Shown here: positions 58,429-64,000 of the stretch, piece by piece
Layout: the number at the start of each line of letters is the position of its first letter
Position numbering within the stretch: position 1 is the stretch's first letter
Notes under the pieces: model-generated
The model's database searches: none
What the model saw: only the letters and a program-made list of their open reading frames with translations
What the model was told of the DNA's origin: nothing
Program-made: the position numbers and the translations under genes
Assembly: GCA_029204225.1 (NCBI GenBank)
Contig: CM055097.1
Span: 55,933,793 to 55,997,792, forward strand
Source: Diphasiastrum complanatum
Taxonomy: Eukaryota; Streptophyta; Lycopodiopsida; Lycopodiales; Lycopodiaceae
Direction: 5' to 3'
DNA: 64,000 nucleotides

Positions 58429-58745
58429 TTGACATTTTTTCACAAGTTCATTTTGGACTATGCTAAAATAGCATTGCCCCTAATCAGTACTCTTAAGGGG
58501 GTGAAGAGAAAGTGTAGCCACAAAAAAGGTCCATGCTTAGTTTGGACTGATGAAATGAATGAGAGCTTTGAGACTCTCATTCATAGTGTGTTTCTAACTC
58601 CCATTTCGCACATAGTCGATCCAAATAAACCATGTTTGGTAGAAACATGCAGTAGGAGCAATCCTATATCAAGACGGTAGACCAGTTGCTTTTCTAGATC
58701 CTGCTCAATCTATGCATTCCACCCTAAGTTGTGTCAGAACAACGT
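58429..58745 (+). pseudogene. Ty3/gypsy RT connection and RNase H start
   Basis: HKFILDYAKIALPLISTLKG, WTDEMNESFETLIHSVFLTP, NKPCLVETCSRS (TDAS altered), then after a frameshift LYQDGRPVAFLDPAQSMHS. The order is that of gypsy RT thumb and RNase H. Nothing convincing follows. From 58,760 to 60,380 only short frames occur, including a 129-codon minus frame (60,065-59,676) with no domain. Confidence 0.78.
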
Positions 58746-60379
58746 TTCGAAAGCATAGTGTTCCAAAACATTGAAACAAAAAAAAGAAGAAAAAAAACAT
58801 TCTAAATATTTTTGTTTACAACGAGTGGAACCCTATGACACACATAAACTAGGAGCAATAGTAGGTTTCAAAATCTAGGGAATTCTATTTTACGTAGCAC
58901 AACCATGTCAAGTTAGTGCCTTCTTGTCATGCCTTCTCCGTGATATCAAGGCCAAAGCTTGCATCTTAAAAATCTAGAGCTTTGAGGAAGGAGCGCTACC
59001 AAGAGCTCGTGAGGATCAGGTTTTCACTTTGGAATTCGGATTAGTCGTTCCATATGTCTTAACATAGTAACTTGTATGATGTGCAACAAGGTACGACTTG
59101 GTAGAAGAATTCCCAACGGGACTTAAAAATCTATTAGAACGGCTTCCAAGTGCCTACTGCATGGATATTGGTACATAATCATAGGGTAGATTTACAAGGG
59201 CCATTCGACGTTATACAATGCTTTGCGTGATCAAAAAATTTAGCAAAGCAGACTTGGACAGTTTTACAGATACAATCAACACAAGACTCTTATGCACCAT
59301 TGGTGATCAATTCATTAGGACTAAATGCAGTACATGATCATGTTGTCATCTAGGTTGATGCCAAAATTCGAGAACTCGAAACCCAATCAAAGAGCATAAA
59401 ATACATCAAAGATTCACTCCTACTCTAGAAATATAACAGGAAAAAATATCTTTGAACTCAATCTCCAAGCAAAAGAAACAATGTGAAGCTCAAAAATATA
59501 TATACGAAGGCAAGGTATACCTAGAGGATGCTCAAGCACAATAATTTCATAAGTTTTACCAGTTTTAATTGTCCTACCATTCTAGATGTTATAGTGTCGA
59601 AGTTAGAGTTCATAAATTCCTTTTGAAACATCAATTCTTTTGTTTAAAGCTCGAGAAATGCTTAGTTGGTATTAATCACATACAGTCCATTATGAATCCA
59701 CTTGCAAGAATCAAGTTATGAATGTCCAAAATGATGTTTTGGTACTTCTTGATACCATGCTTGCTAAACATATTATTGTGGTCTTTACTCTTGGCAACCT
59801 TCCTCACATGAAAATATGAATGTTGCTCTATTTGAAGAGGAATGGTTACAAACTTACTATACCAAAAATTGCTAAGTGCCACAAGAAACGAAACGCTCAC
59901 AATCCACTCTGTCGAAGGATCCCAATCCAGATCCACCCTATGTGCCCTAGGCATGAGACTTGGAATCAAGCAGGATCCGACTTCCAGTACTAACAACGTC
60001 CCATACCACCACCGCCAGTGCCTTCTGTTGTCTCTCATCCTGGCTATGCACATGTGCACCACCATCCAACTTCTCCTAGGTAGATAGAATGAATGGTAGC
60101 TGAGAACTCCTTCCCTTCTTTATTAACAAGGTAGAAGTCTCCGTGCCAAGCACATATTTCTGATTATGACAAGTGGCATACATGCAGTCCACGAGTCACT
60201 AATCAAGTCAATAAGCCCTAGCCCAACACCTAGTTTCAAGTAAGAGTGGGACCCAAGGGGTTGGGTCTCTAACATGAACATATGAAGAAGAATAGTTTCT
60301 ATGGACCTTCATCTAGCGAATGCAGCTTTATTTGGTAAGTGGAAATTGTTCCCAAACAAAGAAGTTAATTATGCAGGCA

Positions 60380-60535
60380 ACGAAAGAGCTAGCAAGTGTC
60401 ACTGTTGCAGTAAACTTGGACGCTAGGCTAACCAATGTCGCAAGAAGAAGGCCGGTTTGCTAAAGGATAAAAATGAAGTGAAAGAGGCTGATGTATACGT
60501 CTTTGCTGAAGAAGAACCTACTTTCTAAGGCCTTT
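60380..60535 (+). pseudogene. copia gag zinc-knuckle fragment
   Basis: SKCHCCSKLGR*ANQCRKKK, then EADVYVFAEEEPTF. The Cys spacing fits the CX2CX4HX4C knuckle with His changed to Arg and one stop. The acidic stretch before the protease is typical of copia gag. Confidence 0.65.
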
Positions 60536-61089
60536 TGTCTACACAATTGTGTATATCCATCTATAGGGTGATGGAGATTTCACAATCTCATTACTAGCCT
60601 AGAAAAAGACCTCCTTGAAGATGCATGAAATTCTATCTTGTCATGATATCCCCCATGTAGTTTGGAGCAACCAACTGTGCATGTACAAGCGAAAACTTGT
60701 CATTTGCATGGACCCTTGATGGTTTGGTAGCTAAGAACCTTTTGTTGATCACAGATGTTCAGTGAATGGGGCAGTGTCGCAGATATGATTCTCGACATCT
60801 TGATGACTTCACAAAAATTGTCAAATACGTGTCATATCAACAGATGATATGCTATTACACTTTACTGCCTAGTTATATATTTATTAATCACAATGTACAC
60901 CACATTGTGGTTCACTTGATATACTCATTATCATTCAAACATACTTGTAATGCACTTGAAATTGTGAATGAAAAATATGCCTTAGAGTCTCGCATATTGT
61001 AATTAACAAAGTCTCATAATTCTTATGCATAGAAGGAACTTGGACACATGGACCAAATGTCCTATCTTCTCTAGTTATGGAGTAAATTA

Positions 61090-61520
61090 TTTGTTGTGTG
61101 CTCTGATCTTCAACACCATATTATAGTGTGTGCATAATTATCTTGATTCTATGGAGCATATTATGTATCTTTGTGATCTCTTCCATATCCTACTTGTCGA
61201 TAGTATTTAGAATGTTTTAGTGCAAACCCCTACATGCTATCAAAGCTTGTCTAGTTCTATGACATGGTATTAGAGCATTGTGAATAACCAAGCATGAGTG
61301 GGTGCTCCTACCTTAAGCTAGAAGGTATGCATTGTACTTCCTTTACGTGTGTGTGGCTCTCTTCCATACTATGATGTGTGCATTATCATAATCTTGTCAA
61401 GTCTGTACTTGCACCTTTGAGATTTCTTGTTCCATATCCTACTTATTGACAATATTTAGAAAGTTTGAATGCAAACTCACAAATGGTACCAAGTCTTTTA
61501 GATTCTCTAACAAAGTATCA
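61090..61520 (+). repeat. Two direct LTR fragments with primer sites
   Basis: About 61,100-61,262 and 61,360-61,512 are diverged direct copies (CTTCCATA, TGTGTGCATnATCnT, TTCCATATCCTACTT, ATATTTAGAA). Each is followed by an initiator-Met-like primer site (TGGTATTAGAGC at 61,264; AGTATCAAAGC at ~61,517). Spacing ~260 bp. This suggests a very short LTR element. No coding sequence. Confidence 0.5.
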
Positions 61521-61843
61521 AAGCATCTCGTGTAATTTCCAACCTCATATTGGATCTTTTTCAGTTTTCAGAATATTACATTGTCAAGATTTCTCCTTGC
61601 ATTGATTTCAATAAGCAAGTTGTAAGCACTCACAAAAAAATTTCATGAAATATCCTTCAATGCAAATACTTGCATCCCATTACACCTTAAGGCTCCTTCT
61701 TACATTCTATGATAGTAATATTACCAAGTACACATCATAATGCTAAACGCTAAACTTTCATGTAAGTTCAAGGCAACCATGAGAAACTAAAATTCAATGA
61801 AAAAATATAAAAAAATATTTTATAGAGTAAACCAACAACAAAC

Positions 61844-62338
61844 CTTCAGCTTGTGCTTTTCCATGAACTCTTCAGTGCAATCTGGACCAAATAGAAGACC
61901 TATTCCTCGAGCTACATTATGAGTAAGGCCCGGTGTAGGAGCAGGATCAGACCACAATACATCGCCTGGAATGATGTTTGAGCCCACTCCAGATGGATCT
62001 AAGACTCCCCTTCTTGCCTTTGCAAGATCTTCTAGAGTTCCAAGTGTCAATGTCCCCCTTTGCATACCCACAAGACGTTTAGAAGCTTTTCCACCCTTGC
62101 CTCGCTTAGTGGTCGCAACTTCATGATGACGAAAAAGTCCTCCATGGGCCATATACACACAACCAGCTATCACAGCTGCAAGAGGATGTCCTTCGAAGCA
62201 GCCCAAAATCTTTCGATACAGGTGCTTTGCTTGATCACCATACTTCACCATGATCTCATTCTCAAACCCATAAGTGGATGTGCAAAACTTTGTTTCATGA
62301 TTACCCCTTAGTAAAAACACTCGATGTGGGAGTAATAT
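61844..62338 (-). CDS. PP7: PP7 exon: catalytic core, 165 codons
   Basis: The exon follows acceptor GGTACAG and begins ILLPHRVFLLRGNHETKF. LRGNHE supplies the PPP metal ligand and proton-donor motif. AHGGLF (about codon 60) supplies another metal-binding His. The long insert after it (TTKRGKGGKASKRLVG, then LGTLEDLAKARR) is peculiar to PP7, and in the Arabidopsis protein an insert here has been linked to calmodulin binding. PGDVLWSDPAPTPGL and IGLLFGPDCTEEFM are conserved PPP core. It ends KHKLK with donor GTTTGT. The length is exactly 495 nt, phase 0 at both ends. The preceding exon should carry GDYVDRG; I searched 62,339-64,000 on minus and did not find it. Confidence 0.95.
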
Positions 62339-63176
62339 CTGTACCAACAATCAGCAATTTAGTGAATAAAAACCAAACAATAAGAATGGCCTCACCCTAT
62401 ATTATCATTTATGAATGCCAAATATCATTGGAAATACCCCAAGTACAAAGCAAGGTGTGCTTAGAATAAAACAACTATACAAAGACGTGTGTGCTAAGGC
62501 TGAGCAAGTCTACCAACAAGAGCCAAAATCTAGAAAAAGCTCCAAACTCTCAAACTCAATGTGCAACAAATTTATCTTTCCACATAGGATGTCCATAGCC
62601 TAAAACCATGATAAATTGATACTTTCATATATATATTTTGAGCTACAAAGAGCTTTATTAGATTGTAAATTCATTAGAAGAAACAAAATTTGAGTACTCA
62701 ACAAGTTTGTACAATGTAGAGACATATAACAAAACAAATCAAACATCCAATCAAATGTTTTACTAACTTTATGAAACTTTGATAGCAAGCATAGGATACA
62801 TAAAAAGGACATGTGGTCTTGAATTGTAACAAGTCCACCGAAAAAGTTTCAACCTTCAATATAGCACATGATAAATGTTGAGGATATAAGCATCACGGTG
62901 ACTCCTAACTTGATATCACAAAAAAATGCCACTATATACTAGATGAATCATTGATTTGTATAAGATGCTAATAAGGCTTCCAAAAGTAAGGGTAGGACAA
63001 GAATGGTAAGAAGTACATAACTCCCAAGAAAATCTTTTAAGTAAGGTGTGATTAAGTATGCCTATTGTTCGAAACATGATAAAGCCTAGAATAAGGAGCA
63101 AGGATCCACAAGTAAAGCAAAATTTTGCATACAAGAAAAGCACCTGTGAACTACTTAGTTAACCAAATGTGGCTAC
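62339..63176. other. Upstream PP7 intron, no gene recognised
   Basis: The acceptor GGTACAG lies at 62,345-62,339 on minus. The rest holds only short frames. I looked for the PP7 exon with GDYVDRG on minus and did not find it. Confidence 0.6.
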
Positions 63177-63418
63177 TGTTAGAAAGTGTCAAGGCTATAC
63201 CCCTTGCAAAACACTCTAGGAACACAAATGGACGGGTAGCTCAATGGTAGAGCACCCCACCGGTGGCATTAGAGCGGGTTCATAGGCTGCATGATTAACA
63301 CTCATAGCTCCTATTACTATGCATATTGGAAGGTAGGCAGATGGGTGATTTTGTTCCAGCAAATGGAGTCTCTGAAGGATGCATTTTTAAGCAGATTGGG
63401 CTATGCCTTGAGGGGGAG

Positions 63419-63559
63419 TGTTAGAAAGTGTCAAGGCTATAGCCCTTGCACAACACTCTAGGAACACAAATGGACGGGTAGCTCAATGGTAGAGCACCCT
63501 ACTGGAATGGGGGAGATCCTATGTTCAACCACACACACCAAGTGTAAAAACTTTTCACA
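63419..63559 (+). repeat. TRIM LTR, 141 bp
   Basis: Starts TGTTAGAAAGTGTC after the purine tract and ends CTTTTCACA before the primer site. LTR1 matches its first ~85 bp. Confidence 0.8.
63472..63535 (+). promoter_or_regulatory. tRNA-like pol III promoter motif inside the TRIM LTR
   Basis: GGACGGG-TA-GCTCAATGGTAGAGC looks like a tRNA acceptor strand plus D-arm. TAGCTCAATGG (63,479-63,489) matches box A with one deviation. CCCTACTGGAATGGGGG can form an anticodon-like arm. GTTCAACCAC (63,523-63,532) resembles box B. The T-stem does not pair well and there is no acceptor 3' strand, so this is not a tRNA gene. The D-arm part is also present in LTR1 (63,230-63,254). Confidence 0.5.
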
Positions 63560-63651
63560 TGGTATCAGAGCGGGTTCATAGGCTGCATGATTAACACTCA
63601 TAACTCCTACATCCTGGAGATTACTATGCATATTGGAAGGTAGGCAGATGG

Positions 63652-64000
63652 GTTTTTTAGCTTTTGGTCCACGCACTCAAGTTTGGAAGGGCCCAACTCA
63701 TAATGGGGGGTCCATGGGGTTCTTCTCCAATTAGAACTTGGTTGTCCAATGCCAAAGCTTTTCATTTGCTTTTGTAACTCCTATGTAACACATTGCTCTT
63801 GACTGTTGGCTTTTGGATATTCCACATCGGGAACCATTGGCCTTTGGATTTCTCTATCTCTATTAGTATAAATATGTGTCCTCTTTCTGCTGAAGGGGAG
63901 GAAGAGACTGAAGAGGCTGGAGAGACTAGAGAGAGTGGCAATGCTTATGTACATACATTCTTTGTATAGAGATTTGTCTCCATTGGTATCCTACTTTGCT
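63652..64000 (+). repeat. Dispersed LTR-like repeat with TATA box, to window end
   Basis: Same family as 38,761-39,030. TATAAATA is at 63,867-63,874 after TATTAG. It breaks off the second TRIM internal region, so it inserted later or marks a rearrangement. It may continue past the window edge. Confidence 0.6.

Larger units (their letters stand above)
63177..63650 (+). mobile_element. TRIM (miniature LTR element), partial tandem copy
   Basis: The layout is LTR1 remnant (63,177-63,263), mutated primer site (TGGCATTAGAGC), ~135 bp of internal sequence, purine tract GAGGGGGAG, complete LTR2 (63,419-63,559), exact primer site TGGTATCAGAGC (63,560-63,571), and a second partial internal region to ~63,650. 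LTR-internal-LTR-internal is the form left by recombination between copies. An intact unit would be near 430 bp with no coding capacity, so it depends on other elements. It lies in the PP7 upstream intron. Confidence 0.78.

Noticed and set aside
59676-60065. 129-codon minus ORF as a gene
   Set aside because: No domain, and it lies between plus-strand retroelement fragments.
63472-63535. Functional tRNA gene
   Set aside because: The D-arm is good but the T-stem and acceptor 3' strand do not pair, and it lies inside an LTR repeated next door.
62339-64000. Upstream PP7 exon with GDYVDRG
   Set aside because: I read the minus strand for GDxHG and GDYVDRG and found neither. The exon is probably outside the window.

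Overview
This is nuclear DNA of a land plant with a large, repeat-rich genome. The evidence is degraded Ty1/copia and Ty3/gypsy retrotransposons, LINE reverse transcriptases, hAT transposase remnants, a decayed LRR receptor kinase, plant-type tRNA primer sites, and one recognisable host gene with very long GT-AG introns. The sequence does not settle the lineage. The intron sizes would suit a fern, gymnosperm or another giant-genome plant.

Host gene: the right half of the window (29,957-62,338, minus strand) carries the last four coding exons of PP7, the plant serine/threonine protein phosphatase 7. They lie at 62,338-61,844, 50,620-50,474, 35,740-35,633 and 30,055-29,957. Together they give 282 codons plus a stop. 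All introns visible between them are phase 0 (11.2, 14.7 and 5.6 kb) and are packed with transposons. The N-terminal exons with the first two metal-binding motifs lie beyond the right edge or are not recognisable here.

Layout. 1-6.7 kb: an 858-bp LTR, then a 4.6-kb non-autonomous copia element with a clean target duplication, sitting in a degenerate tandem repeat. 6.8-15 kb: nested LTR fragments, including an inverted LTR pair flanking an exact-length copy of tRNA-Asp with its CCA end, and an unrecognised ORF. 15-19 kb: two opposed copia fragments and another copia LTR. 20-24.1 kb: a possible C48 protease fragment and an LRR receptor kinase pseudogene ending in a kinase inverted repeat. 24-30 kb: mostly unrecognised, with two gypsy integrase scraps. 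30-35.6 kb (PP7 last intron): a LINE. 35.7-50.5 kb (second intron): a hAT fragment, LINE pieces and a complete 9.0-kb chromovirus with a LINE nested inside. 50.6-61.8 kb (third intron): gypsy, hAT and copia fragments. 62.3-64 kb: upstream PP7 intron with a miniature LTR element (TRIM).

The most unusual items are the LTR/tRNA-Asp/LTR palindrome (about 12.2 kb), LINE copies that end in (TC)n behind a conserved hairpin, six premature stops in the chromovirus that are all TAG, the kinase inverted repeat (23.5-24.1 kb), and the TRIM whose LTR holds a tRNA-like promoter motif. There is no prokaryote-type system, operon or CRISPR array. Percent identities are estimates by eye.
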